NCBI RefSeq assembly: GCF_020733705.1
Contig: NZ_JAJFZM010000016.1
Location: 1 to 64,000 of the forward strand
Origin: Nocardia australiensis
GTDB taxonomy: Bacteria; Actinomycetota; Actinomycetes; Mycobacteriales; Mycobacteriaceae
DNA: 64,000 nucleotides
Direction: 5' to 3'
This document shows positions 17,395 to 26,181 of this stretch, in pieces. Position 1 is the first letter of the stretch. Every line of letters starts with the position of its first letter. A model generated the notes under the pieces. That model saw only the letters and a program-made list of their open reading frames with translations, was not told the origin of the DNA and searched no databases. The position numbers were made by a program, and so were the translations under genes.

Positions 17395-17690
17395 CTACAA
17401 CCTCGGATCCACCGGTTCTAATTCCAGCACCAGCACCGCGAATACCGCCTCACGAACCCGCCGCAGCCGCTCACCCGCGACGATTCGGTCCAGCGATTCC
17501 ATGCCGAGCGCGAATTCCCGTAGGGGCATCGAGCGCTTACGTCCAAGACCTTAGGTCCGCAACCTGTGCAGATTGCTCTCGCGCAGCTAATTCCGGGCCG
17601 TAGATGATCCGCAGATACTCGGGACCTCGGCATTTCGCTCCCGGCTGGACGAGTCGACCGAGCGTGGCGGCGTCGGTTGAAGGTGCCATC
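17395..17690 (-). pseudogene. Remnant of polynucleotide kinase-phosphatase (Pnkp), C-terminal ligase part
   Basis: One minus-strand frame reads GRLVQPGAKCRGPEYLRIIYGPEL (about 17590-17680). A second frame reads ESNLHRLRT-stop-GLGRKRS and then LREFALGMESLDRIVAGERL to the end LELEPVDPRL at 17395. Together these match the C-terminal end of bacterial Pnkp as I remember it (QPAxKCRGREYLRIIYGPEY, NLxRLRxRGLGRKRSLALREFALG, SEPVDPRL). A frameshift near 17575 and an in-frame TAA break it, and the kinase and phosphatase parts are missing. It is a decayed RNA-repair gene between the esterase and phosphoketolase genes. The remaining 17691-17810 shows nothing recognisable. Confidence 0.72.
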
Positions 17691-17810
17691 GACGCGGTGT
17701 TCCGCGTCGACCCTGGGCAGTGAGCCCCACGCCACACAACATCCCGGCGGCCACGTCGATGCGCGCCGAACCTTGTCGACGATGGCAGCCGGCAGGAAAT
17801 TTCGCCGCAG

Positions 17811-20279
17811 TCAGAGGCTGAGGGCGGGCCAGGTCCAGTCGGCGACGGCGGGGATGTCCGCACCGTGTTCGCGGGTCCAGGCGCGGGCCCGCCAGCGCGC
17901 GTCGACCATTTCTTGACGCAGTCCAGCGGCATTTTCCCGCAGCGTCGATACCCGGTCGATTACGTCCATGACCAGGTGGAACCGATCGAGGTCGTTGAGC
18001 ATCACCATGTCGAACGGTGTTGTCGTCGTGCCCTTTTCCCGATAGCCGCGGACATGGAGTTCGCCGTGGTTGGTGCGTCGATACGTGAGTCGATGCACCA
18101 GCCACGGGTAGCCGTGGAAAGCGAAGATCACTGGCCGGTCGCGGGTGAAGAGGGTGTCGAATTCGCTATCGGACAGGCCGTGTGGATGCTCGTCGGCGGG
18201 TTGCAGCCGCATCAGATCCACCACATTCACCACGCGGATCCGCAGCTCGGGCAGGTGGTGGCGCAGAATGGCCGCCGCGGCGAGGGTTTCCAGGGTCGGC
18301 ACGTCGCCCGCGCACGCGAGGACAACGTCGGGGGTGGTGCCAGGATCGTCGCGCTGTCCCGCCCACTCCCAGATCCCCGCGCCGCGCGCGCAGTGCACCG
18401 CGGCGTCGGGGACCGAAAGCCAGTCCGCCTGCGGCTGTTTGCCTGCGACCACCACATTGACGTAATGCCGTGAACGCAGGCAATGGTCGAAGGTCGACAG
18501 CAGCGTGTTCGCATCCGGCGGCAGATACACCCGCACGATCGAGGCTTTCTTGTTCAGCACCACGTCGAGGAAGCCGGGGTCCTGGTGGGTGAACCCATTG
18601 TGGTCCTGTCGCCAGACATGCGATGACAGCAGGTAATTCAGGCTCGCGATCGGTCGCCGCCATGGCACCGCCGCGCTGGCGTCCAGCCACTTGGCATGCT
18701 GGTTGAACATGGCATCGACAATGTGAACGAACGCCTCGTAGCAGGTGAAGACGCCGTGGCGGCCGGTGAGTAGATAGCCCTCGAGCAGTCCCTGACACAT
18801 GTGCTCGGACAGCACCTCGATCACCCGGCCGGTGCGGTCGAGGCCGACATCGAATTCGCCGATCTCGGCCTGCCAGTCGCGCCCGGTGACCTCCAGGATG
18901 TCCTGGAGTCGATTGCTGGCCAGCTCGTCGGGTGCGAAGGTGAGGAAGTTGTCGGCATTGCGCGCGGTGACATCGCGCAGCCAGCCGCCGAGTACCCGGG
19001 TCGCCTCGTGCTGTGCCGCGCCGGGAGCCGCGACATCGACGCCGTATTCGCGCCAGTCGGGCAGTTCGAGATCCCGAATGAGCATGCCGCCGTTGGTAAT
19101 CGGATTCGCGCTCATTCGCCGGTCGCGGTTGGGAACCAGCGCGTCGAGGGCGGATACAGGTCGGCCGGCCTCGTCGAACAGCTTGTCCGGACGATACGAC
19201 AGCAGCCACTGTTCGAGCACGGCGCGATGCCGGTCATCGGTGCGGGCCGCGGGCAACGGCACCTGATGCGCGCGGAAGGTGCCCTCGACTTGATCGCCGT
19301 CCACCACCGGCGGGCAGGTCCAGCCTTTCGGTGTACGCAGCACGATCATCGGCCAGATCGGGCGCGGCCCGTCGGAGCCCGCGCGCGCGGTCCGCTGGAT
19401 CTGCGCGATGCGTTCCAGGCACGCGTCCATGGCGACCGCCATGGACTGATGAACCTCGGCCGGATCGCTGCCCGACACGACGACCGGTTCGTATCCGTAG
19501 CCGCGCAACAGCGACGCCAGCTCACGCTCCGGAATCCGCGCCAGGATGGTCGGATTGGCGATCTTGTACTCGTTCAACGCGAGAATCGGCAGCACCGCGC
19601 CGTCTCGCCCGGGATGGAGAAACTTGTTCGCGTGCCAACTGGTGGCCAGCGGGCCGGTCTCCGCCTCGCCATCCCCGACCACGCAGAACACCGTGAGGTC
19701 GGGATTGTCCAGTGCCGCCCCGAAAGCATGCAGCAGGGAGTAACCGAGCTCGCCCCCCTCGTGGAAGGAGCCCGGCGTTTCCGGTGCGCAGTGGCTGGGG
19801 ACCCCGCCCGGGAAAGAGAACTGGGCGAACAGCGCGCCCATCCCCTCGCCGTCTCGTGGAATGTGACTGTAGAGCTCGGAGTAGGTGCCCTCCAGCCACG
19901 CGCACGCGTTCGGCCCCGGCCCACCGTGGCCTGGTCCCGCGACGAATACCGCATTCAGATCGCGCTGCCGGATCGCCCGATTGGCATGCGCCCACACCAG
20001 ATTCAGACCCGGCACGGTGCCGAAATGTCCGAGCAGTCGTGGCTTGATGTGCTCGGCGCGCAGCGGTTCCCGTAGCAGCGGATTGCTCATCAGATAGATC
20101 TGGCCGACGGCGAGATAATTCGCGGCCCGCCACCACGCGTCGATCGACGCCAGTTCGTCACGTTCGAGCGGCCCCGACACCTCCGCGAGCCGATACGGAC
20201 GCGGCGCGATAGTCGCACCGCCGGCACTGTCGACATTGTCGGCGGCGGTATCGCCCGCGCCTGGGTCCGTTTGTGTCAT
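17811..20279 (-). CDS. xfp: Phosphoketolase (xylulose-5-phosphate/fructose-6-phosphate)
   Basis: An 822-aa thiamine-diphosphate enzyme. Family signatures run the full length: YLAVGQIYL, GHFGTVPGLN, GPGHGGPGPNACAWLEGTYSE, SFPGGVPSHCAPETPGSFHEGGELGYSL, the TPP/metal motif VVGDGEAETGPLATSWHANKF, and in the C-terminal part TCYEAF and SSHVWRQDHNGFTHQDPGF. It cleaves xylulose-5-phosphate or fructose-6-phosphate with phosphate to acetyl phosphate plus a triose or tetrose phosphate. No acetate kinase or phosphotransacetylase gene is next to it. The start at 20279 is chosen for GGTGAGGAG eight bases before; an ATG five codons upstream lacks such a site. Confidence 0.96.
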   Translation of the reverse strand: MTQTDPGAGDTAADNVDSAGGATIAPRPYRLAEVSGPLERDELASIDAWWRAANYLAVGQIYLMSNPLLREPLRAEHIKPRLLGHFGTVPGLNLVWAHANRAIRQRDLNAVFVAGPGHGGPGPNACAWLEGTYSELYSHIPRDGEGMGALFAQFSFPGGVPSHCAPETPGSFHEGGELGYSLLHAFGAALDNPDLTVFCVVGDGEAETGPLATSWHANKFLHPGRDGAVLPILALNEYKIANPTILARIPERELASLLRGYGYEPVVVSGSDPAEVHQSMAVAMDACLERIAQIQRTARAGSDGPRPIWPMIVLRTPKGWTCPPVVDGDQVEGTFRAHQVPLPAARTDDRHRAVLEQWLLSYRPDKLFDEAGRPVSALDALVPNRDRRMSANPITNGGMLIRDLELPDWREYGVDVAAPGAAQHEATRVLGGWLRDVTARNADNFLTFAPDELASNRLQDILEVTGRDWQAEIGEFDVGLDRTGRVIEVLSEHMCQGLLEGYLLTGRHGVFTCYEAFVHIVDAMFNQHAKWLDASAAVPWRRPIASLNYLLSSHVWRQDHNGFTHQDPGFLDVVLNKKASIVRVYLPPDANTLLSTFDHCLRSRHYVNVVVAGKQPQADWLSVPDAAVHCARGAGIWEWAGQRDDPGTTPDVVLACAGDVPTLETLAAAAILRHHLPELRIRVVNVVDLMRLQPADEHPHGLSDSEFDTLFTRDRPVIFAFHGYPWLVHRLTYRRTNHGELHVRGYREKGTTTTPFDMVMLNDLDRFHLVMDVIDRVSTLRENAAGLRQEMVDARWRARAWTREHGADIPAVADWTWPALSL

Positions 20280-20557
20280 GTGTCGACTCCTCACCCTCGG
20301 TCATCGACAGCGCGCGGCTCGAGCCACCGCTGTCGCCGGGACCTGCATGGTTGCCGACGTCGATCGACAACGTCGGATGGAGAATCGCCAGCAAGCCTAC
20401 CCACGGCTACCGATTTCCGGGGGGCCGCGCGTGCGGACGATGCCGCCGGTAGGTGCCGTACCCGCGACCAGCCGTCGTCCCTACCCGGCGTTCGGCGTGA
20501 CAGTGATTCATACCGATCCGGCGCAGGGTGGGTGGGCCGATCGGAGGGCGGTGGATT

Positions 20558-21139
20558 ATGGTCCGCCGCATGCACACACTCGGCAGGATCATCGGAATCG
20601 GTACCATTGCCGCCGCCGCGTTCGGGCTCGCCGCCTGCGGTTCGGACGACGCCAAGGACTCGGCCGCGCCCACGTCATCGCGAACCGCTGCCTCGTCGGC
20701 TGCCGCCATGCCGCAGAGCACAGGCCGCGAATGCGCGGCCGACGATGTGAAGGTGGACGGTGGGTTCGGCGACAGTCCGAAGATCACCATCCCTGACGAT
20801 TGCGACCCGCCCAAGGAACTCATCACCAAGGACCTGGTCGAGGGCAGCGGCCCCGGCGCGGCCGCCGGTCAGGAGCTCACCATGAACTATTCGTTGGTCA
20901 CCTGGTCGGACAAGAAGAAGCTGGACAGCTCGTTCGATCGGGGTAAGCCGTTCCAGTTGACGCTGGGTGCCGGACAGGTCATTCCGGGGTGGGACCAGGG
21001 ATTGGTCGGTGTGCAGCAGGGCGCGCGGCGGTTGTTGATCGTCCCGCCGGAGCTCGGCTATGGCTCGGGCGGTAACGGCGTCAAACCGAATGAGACCCTG
21101 GTTTTTGTCACCGACGCGGTGACTGTGCCGAATAGCTGA
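20558..21139 (+). CDS. FKBP-type peptidyl-prolyl isomerase lipoprotein
   Basis: A 193-aa exported lipoprotein. A basic start (MVRRMHTLGR) and hydrophobic core end in the lipobox LAAC, followed by a Ser/Ala-rich linker and, from about residue 85, an FKBP domain (GQELTMNYSLVTWSDKKKLDSSFDRGKPFQLTLGAGQVIPGWDQGLVGVQQGARRLLIVPPELGYG). It should catalyse prolyl isomerisation outside the membrane to help exported proteins fold. The ATG at 20558 is preferred because GGAGG lies 11 bases upstream; ATG 20570 is alternative. It precedes trigger factor, also a prolyl isomerase, but the 200-bp gap suggests a separate promoter. Confidence 0.9.
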   Translation: MVRRMHTLGRIIGIGTIAAAAFGLAACGSDDAKDSAAPTSSRTAASSAAAMPQSTGRECAADDVKVDGGFGDSPKITIPDDCDPPKELITKDLVEGSGPGAAAGQELTMNYSLVTWSDKKKLDSSFDRGKPFQLTLGAGQVIPGWDQGLVGVQQGARRLLIVPPELGYGSGGNGVKPNETLVFVTDAVTVPNS

Positions 21140-21346
21140 GTTTTGGGTGTGGTCGTTCGGCAGTGTCGCGGGGCGGAATAGGGCCCGATGGACTTTGTCG
21201 GCTGCGCGCATCAGGTGCTGGTGGTCCTGCCCGCAGGTGGCTGCGAGCGGTCAACTAACCTGATCGGGATGCGCACGCGTGGGCGTGGCGTGTCCAAGTC
21301 TTTTGAGTAATACGCCGATCAGAACCAACGAACAAGGAGCATGTCC

Positions 21347-22723
21347 GTGAAGAGCACCGTCGAGCAGCTGAGCCCGACCAGGGTCCGGATCAACGTCGAG
21401 GTGCCCTTCGAGGAACTGAAGCCGGACTTCGACAAGGCGTACAAGGCGCTGGCCAACCAGGTTCGTATCCCCGGCTTCCGCCCGGGCAAGGCACCGGCCA
21501 AGCTGATCGAGGCTCGTGTCGGTCGCGGCGCGATCCTGGAGCAGGTCGTCAACGACGTGCTTCCCGCGCGCTACAGCGAGGCCGTCAGCACCTCCGAGGT
21601 GAAGGTCATCGGCCAGCCCGAGATCGAGATCACCAAGATCGAGGACGGCCAGGAGCTGGCGTTCACCGCGGAGGTCGACGTCCGCCCCGAGATCGCCCTG
21701 CCCGCCTACGACGGCATCGAGGTGACCGTCGACGCGTTCACCATCGGCGATGAGGACATCGAGGAGCAGCTGCAGTCGCTGCGCCAGCGTTTCGGCACCC
21801 TGACCGGTGTCGAGCGTCCGGTCCAGGACGGCGACTTCGTTTCCATCGACCTGGCGGCCACCGTCGACGGCGAGGACGTCCCCGAGGCCGCCACCACCGG
21901 TCTGTCCCATGAGGTCGGTTCCGGTCAGCTGATCGATGGCCTGGACGAGGCGCTGACCGGGCTGTCGGCCGGTGAGTCCAAGGAGTTCACCTCGACGCTG
22001 GTCGCCGGTGAGCACGCGGGCAAGGAAGCGGTCATCACCGTCACCGTCGGTTCGGTCAAGGAGCGCGAGCTGCCCGAGGCCGACGACGACTTCGCCCAGC
22101 TGGCAAGCGAATTCGACACGCTCGACGAGCTGAAGGCCGACCTGCGCACCCGCGTCGAGCGGGTCAAGAAGGTCGAGCAGGCCGGTGAGATCCGCGACAA
22201 GGTGCTCGAGAACCTGCTCGAGCAGGTCGAGGTGCCGCTGCCCGAGGCCGTCGTCAAAGCCGAGATCGACGCCGTGCAGCACGACGCCGTGCACGGCTTC
22301 GACCATGACGAGGACGCCTTCGCCGCCGCGTTGGAGGCACAGGGCAGTACCCGCGAAGAGTTCGACGCCGACACCAAGGAAGCCGCCGAGAAGTCGGTGA
22401 AGACCCAGCTGCTGCTGGATGCCATCGCCGAGGCGGAGAACACCCAGGTCGGCCAGGAGGAGCTCACCGAGCGGATTCTGTTCCAGGCGCAGCGCTACGG
22501 CCTGTCGCCGGAGCAGTTCATCCAGCAGGTGCAGCAGGCAGGCCAGCTCGGTGCGGTCTTCGCCGACGTGCGCCGCGGCAAGGCATTGGCCGGTGTGGTC
22601 GGCCAGGTGAAGGTCACCGATTCCGAGGGCAACTCCGTGGACACCTCCGAAATGTTCGGTGGCCCTGAGGATTCCGAAGAAGGCGCGGAAGTGGTCGAGA
22701 CCACCACGGCGAGCGCCGAATAA
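21347..22723 (+). CDS. tig: Trigger factor (ribosome-bound chaperone, prolyl isomerase)
   Basis: A 458-aa trigger factor. The ribosome-binding N-domain carries GFRPGKAPAKLIEARVG (the GFRxGxxP signature), followed by the FKBP-like isomerase domain (about 160-245; VQDGDFVSIDLAATVDGEDV) and the helical chaperone arms, with an acidic tail. It binds nascent chains at the ribosome exit. The GTG at 21347 is chosen because AAGGAG ends seven bases before it, whereas the ATG at 21341 abuts the ribosome site; mycobacterial tig begins the same way. It is followed by a hairpin terminator and the clpP operon. Confidence 0.97.
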   Translation: MKSTVEQLSPTRVRINVEVPFEELKPDFDKAYKALANQVRIPGFRPGKAPAKLIEARVGRGAILEQVVNDVLPARYSEAVSTSEVKVIGQPEIEITKIEDGQELAFTAEVDVRPEIALPAYDGIEVTVDAFTIGDEDIEEQLQSLRQRFGTLTGVERPVQDGDFVSIDLAATVDGEDVPEAATTGLSHEVGSGQLIDGLDEALTGLSAGESKEFTSTLVAGEHAGKEAVITVTVGSVKERELPEADDDFAQLASEFDTLDELKADLRTRVERVKKVEQAGEIRDKVLENLLEQVEVPLPEAVVKAEIDAVQHDAVHGFDHDEDAFAAALEAQGSTREEFDADTKEAAEKSVKTQLLLDAIAEAENTQVGQEELTERILFQAQRYGLSPEQFIQQVQQAGQLGAVFADVRRGKALAGVVGQVKVTDSEGNSVDTSEMFGGPEDSEEGAEVVETTTASAE

Positions 22724-22770
22724 TTCCATGCAATGCCAGCGTGATCGACCTATAACTGGTTGTGTGATTG

Positions 22771-22781
22771 CGCTGTAAGCG
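22771..22781. promoter_or_regulatory. ClgR-type activator box upstream of clpP1
   Basis: CGCTGTAAGCG, followed by AAG, fits the actinobacterial ClgR motif (CGC-n5-GCG with flanking A/T). ClgR is the known activator of clpP1P2 and related protease genes in Corynebacterium and Mycobacterium. The box sits 128 bp upstream of the clpP1 start. The clgR gene is not in this window. Confidence 0.65.
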
Positions 22782-22786
22782 AAGAA

Positions 22787-22816
22787 AGGGCGGTACCGGG
22801 AGTTCGGTGCCGCCCT
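22787..22816. terminator. Hairpin after tig, inside the clpP1 promoter region
   Basis: AGGGCGGTACCG and CGGTGCCGCCCT form a 12-bp stem with one G-U pair and a six-base loop. No long T-run follows. It most likely ends tig transcription. It lies between the ClgR box and a possible -10 (TACTGT near 22824), so it overlaps the region RNA polymerase would use for clpP1. Confidence 0.6.
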
Positions 22817-22898
22817 GCTTCGTTACTGTTTGTGACAAGCGAACCCGAGATGGCTGTTCGGCATCAGCAACGAGCCCGGTAAGAGAAGGCAGGTATCC

Positions 22899-23516
22899 GT
22901 GACAATGAACAAGGCAGGGGTCGTCATGACGTCCGCGACTGCTGGTCTGAACCTCAGTGATTCGGTGTACGAGCGCCTGCTGCGTGAGCGCATCATCTTC
23001 CTCGGCACTCAGGTCGACGACGACATTGCGAACAAGCTGTGCGCGCAGATCCTGCTGCTCTCGGCGGAGGACCCGACCAAGGACATCTCGCTCTACATCA
23101 ATTCGCCGGGTGGTTCCGTAACCGCCGGTATGGCCATCTACGACACGATGCAGTTCGCCGAGTGCGACATCGCCACCTTCGGGATGGGTCTGGCCGCCTC
23201 CATGGGGCAGTTCCTGCTCACCGCGGGCACCAAGGGCAAGCGCAGCGCGCTGCCGCACGCGCGGATCATGATGCACCAGCCCTCGGCGGGCATCGGTGGT
23301 TCGGCCGCGGATATCGCGATCATGGCCGAGCAGTTCGCGCACACCAAGCGCGAGCTCAACGAGCTGCAGGCGCTGCACACCGGCAAAAGCGTGGAGCAGG
23401 TTGCCACCGACGCCGATCGTGACCGCTGGTTCACCGCGAAGCAGGCACTCGAGTACGGCTTCATCGACCGTGTGATCAGCCACGCGGATCAGGCCGACGG
23501 CGCAGGCAACAAGTAG
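22899..23516 (+). CDS. clpP1: ATP-dependent Clp protease proteolytic subunit 1
   Basis: A 205-aa ClpP. The Ser protease catalytic pair is visible as Ser101 (GLAASMGQ) and His126 (IMMHQP), with YINSPGGS near residue 70. In Mycobacteriales ClpP1 and ClpP2 form a mixed 14-mer with ClpX or ClpC1. GTG 22899, ATG 22905 and ATG 22926 are all possible starts; the last has AGGGG six bases before it. It is 37 bp upstream of clpP2 in one operon, downstream of a ClgR-type box. Confidence 0.96.
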   Translation: MTMNKAGVVMTSATAGLNLSDSVYERLLRERIIFLGTQVDDDIANKLCAQILLLSAEDPTKDISLYINSPGGSVTAGMAIYDTMQFAECDIATFGMGLAASMGQFLLTAGTKGKRSALPHARIMMHQPSAGIGGSAADIAIMAEQFAHTKRELNELQALHTGKSVEQVATDADRDRWFTAKQALEYGFIDRVISHADQADGAGNK

Positions 23517-23553
23517 CGACAAGCTCATCCGCACAGAGACTTTGGAGACGAAG

Positions 23554-24222
23554 ATGGCCAATTCGATCGACCCGCGCGCTGGCCTCGGCGGTATCGCGCC
23601 GCAGAGCCCGCAGGCGCGCTACATCCTGCCGTCGTTCATCGAGCACTCGAGCTTCGGTGTCAAGGAGTCCAACCCGTACAACAAGCTGTTCGAGGAGCGC
23701 ATCATCTTCCTCGGCGTGCAGGTGGACGACGCCTCGGCCAACGACATCATGGCGCAGCTGCTGGTGCTGGAGTCGCTCGATCCCGACCGCGACATCACCA
23801 TGTACATCAACTCGCCGGGTGGCTCGTTCACCTCGCTGATGGCCATCTACGACACCATGCAGTACGTGCGTGCCGACGTCGCGACGGTCTGCCTCGGTCA
23901 GGCGGCCTCGGCGGCGGCCGTGCTGCTGGCAGCGGGCACCCCGGGCAAGCGTGCCTGCCTGCCCAACGCGCGGGTGCTGATCCACCAGCCGTCGCTGGAG
24001 GGTGGCATCCAGGGCCAGGTGTCCGACCTCGAGATCCAGGCCGCCGAGATCGAGCGCATGCGTCGCCTGATGGAGACCACGCTGGCGCGCCACACCGGTA
24101 AGGACGCGGATACCATCCGCAAGGACACCGACCGGGACAAGATCCTGACCGCCGATGATGCCAAGGAATACGGGATCGTTGATACGGTGTTCGATTACCG
24201 CAAGCTCAGCGCCCAGAAGTAA
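23554..24222 (+). CDS. clpP2: ATP-dependent Clp protease proteolytic subunit 2
   Basis: A 222-aa ClpP paralogue with Ser119 (GQAASAAAVL) and His144 (LIHQPS). The N-terminal segment (QARYILPSFIEHSSFGVKESNPYNKLFEERIIFLG) is typical of actinobacterial ClpP2, which docks the ATPase partners. The ATG at 23554 has GGAG six bases upstream. It forms the second half of the mixed ClpP1P2 barrel with its neighbour, and a strong hairpin follows. Confidence 0.97.
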   Translation: MANSIDPRAGLGGIAPQSPQARYILPSFIEHSSFGVKESNPYNKLFEERIIFLGVQVDDASANDIMAQLLVLESLDPDRDITMYINSPGGSFTSLMAIYDTMQYVRADVATVCLGQAASAAAVLLAAGTPGKRACLPNARVLIHQPSLEGGIQGQVSDLEIQAAEIERMRRLMETTLARHTGKDADTIRKDTDRDKILTADDAKEYGIVDTVFDYRKLSAQK

Positions 24223-24268
24223 GGTTAGTGCGCTGATCGCTCGTAAGTTACTGTAAATCAGGAAGATT

Positions 24269-24306
24269 CGGCCGGGACGGGTGCCACGCGGCATGTGTCC
24301 CGGCCG
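24269..24306. terminator. Hairpin terminator after clpP2
   Basis: CGGCCGGGAC (24269-24278) pairs perfectly with GTCCCGGCCG (24297-24306), and a second small stem (TGCC/GGCA) lies in the loop. No T-run follows. It separates clpP1P2 from clpX; the remaining 24307-24541 holds no gene and presumably the clpX promoter. Confidence 0.65.
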
Positions 24307-24541
24307 GACCGTTTCGATGGAACCGGCCACCCGGAAGAATTGTCCGGCGGAGCGGGTCACGGGACAGGCGGCCGGTAACCCCGGCGAGAAACATGCTCGA
24401 GTTGTCGACCTCCGTCGCGCACACCGGGTACGGTCGACCTAGGGGCCTTTGCTCCTGGTTGACGGCAGTGCCCGAGGGTGACGGATTGCTGGCAACCTGG
24501 ACAGACGGTTGCACGCAAACAAGGAAGTAGGGACCCACGAG

Positions 24542-25822
24542 ATGGCGCGCATCGGAGACGGCGGCGATCTGCTGAAGTGCTCGTTCTGCGGGAAGAGCCA
24601 GAAGCAGGTCAAGAAGCTCATTGCGGGACCAGGGGTGTACATCTGCGACGAGTGCATCGATCTATGCAACGAGATCATCGAGGAAGAGCTGGCCGAGTCC
24701 AGCGAGGTCAAACTCGATGAGCTGCCCAAGCCCGCCGAGATCCGGGACTTCCTGGAGAACTACGTGATCGGGCAGGACACCGCCAAGCGCACGCTCGCCG
24801 TGGCCGTCTACAACCATTACAAGCGCATCCAGGCCGGCGACAAGGGCCGCGACACGCGCGGTGAGACGGTCGAGTTGGCCAAGTCGAACATTCTGATGCT
24901 CGGGCCGACCGGCTGTGGCAAGACCTACCTCGCGCAGACGCTGGCCAAGATGCTCAATGTTCCATTCGCCATCGCCGATGCGACCGCGCTGACCGAAGCG
25001 GGCTATGTCGGTGAGGATGTCGAGAACATCCTGCTTAAGCTGATCCAGGCCGCAGACTACGACGTCAAACGCGCTGAGACCGGCATTATCTACATCGACG
25101 AGGTCGACAAGATCGCCCGCAAGAGCGAGAACCCGTCCATCACTCGTGACGTCTCTGGTGAGGGCGTGCAGCAGGCGCTGCTGAAGATTCTGGAGGGCAC
25201 CCAGGCCAGCGTGCCGCCGCAGGGTGGACGCAAGCATCCCCACCAGGAGTTCATCCAGATCGACACCACCAACGTGCTGTTCATCGTCGCGGGCGCGTTC
25301 GCCGGGCTGGAGAAGATCGTTTCCGACCGCACCGGCCACCGTGGCATCGGCTTCGGCGCCGAGGTGCGTTCCAAGGCCGAGGTCGACACCTCCGATCACT
25401 TCGCTGAGGTCATGCCGGAGGATCTCATCAAGTTCGGTCTGATCCCGGAGTTCATCGGCCGTCTCCCTGTCGTCGCCTCGGTGACCAACCTGGACAAGGA
25501 ATCCCTGGTCAAGATCCTCTCGGAGCCGAAGAACGCGCTGGTGAAGCAGTACGTCCGGTTGTTCGAGATGGACGGTGTCGATCTGGAGTTCACCAACGAC
25601 GCGCTCGAGGCGATCGCCGATCAGGCCATTCTGCGTGGTACCGGCGCTCGTGGTCTGCGCGCCATCATGGAGGAAGTCCTGCAGTCGGCGATGTTCGATA
25701 TTCCGAGTCGCGACGATGTCGCCAAGGTCGTCATCGACTCCGACACGGTCAACGACAATGTGCTGCCGACCATCGTGCCGCGCAAGGCGCAGCGGGCGGA
25801 GCGGCGCGAGAAGTCGGCGTAA
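24542..25822 (+). CDS. clpX: ATP-dependent Clp protease ATP-binding subunit ClpX
   Basis: A 426-aa AAA+ unfoldase. The N-terminal zinc-binding domain has four cysteines (CSFCGKS, then CDECIDLC). Walker A is GPTGCGKT, Walker B is IIYIDEVDKI, and the pore motif (GYVGEDVE) and sensor regions are present. It unfolds substrates into ClpP1P2. The start MARIGDGGDLLKC at 24542 matches the usual length of actinobacterial ClpX. Confidence 0.98.
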   Translation: MARIGDGGDLLKCSFCGKSQKQVKKLIAGPGVYICDECIDLCNEIIEEELAESSEVKLDELPKPAEIRDFLENYVIGQDTAKRTLAVAVYNHYKRIQAGDKGRDTRGETVELAKSNILMLGPTGCGKTYLAQTLAKMLNVPFAIADATALTEAGYVGEDVENILLKLIQAADYDVKRAETGIIYIDEVDKIARKSENPSITRDVSGEGVQQALLKILEGTQASVPPQGGRKHPHQEFIQIDTTNVLFIVAGAFAGLEKIVSDRTGHRGIGFGAEVRSKAEVDTSDHFAEVMPEDLIKFGLIPEFIGRLPVVASVTNLDKESLVKILSEPKNALVKQYVRLFEMDGVDLEFTNDALEAIADQAILRGTGARGLRAIMEEVLQSAMFDIPSRDDVAKVVIDSDTVNDNVLPTIVPRKAQRAERREKSA

Positions 25823-25849
25823 TCGTCTACTGGCGGTAGGTTTTTCGGG

Positions 25850-26158
25850 GTGCAACCGCAACAACCGATGAGTCCGGCTGGGCCGGGTCAGCTATTGGAT
25901 GTCCGAGCCGTGCTGACGGGTGCTGTCGATATGCGCACCTACCAGCACAAGCACCTTGTGCTGTTCAGCCGAATCCAGGGCGGCTTGCGCTGGCGGATAG
26001 GCCCGGAGCCGGACACGGACGGTCTGGTGGCCGGTCTGACGACGTGTGTCGAATGGCTGGACGAGCATTTCGGGTTCGAGCTGGTCACCATTTTCACCAA
26101 CCCGATCGAACCCCTGTGCGTGTACTACGCGATGTTGCGTCGTCGAAGCTCCAGCTAG
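25850..26158 (+). CDS. Hypothetical protein downstream of clpX
   Basis: A 102-aa soluble protein (LDVRAVLTGAVDMRTYQHKHLVLFSRIQGGLRWRIGPEPDTDGLVAGLTTCVEWLDEHFGFELVTIFTNPIEPLCVYYAMLRRRSSS) with regular alternation of strands and helices and high-GC third positions. I do not recognise a family. It begins 27 bp after clpX with a GTG (or ATG 25868) and may share its transcript. Confidence 0.55.
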   Translation: MQPQQPMSPAGPGQLLDVRAVLTGAVDMRTYQHKHLVLFSRIQGGLRWRIGPEPDTDGLVAGLTTCVEWLDEHFGFELVTIFTNPIEPLCVYYAMLRRRSSS

Positions 26159-26181
26159 TCGACCGGCCTACCTACCCTGTC

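Noticed and set aside
17222..17395. Longer N-terminus for the esterase (frame open to 17395)
   Set aside because: A clear AAAGGAG site fixes the start at 17221 and the upstream part overlaps operator-like repeats.
21251..22729. 492-aa minus-strand frame opposite tig
   Set aside because: Antisense shadow of a high-GC gene; the sense protein is clearly trigger factor.
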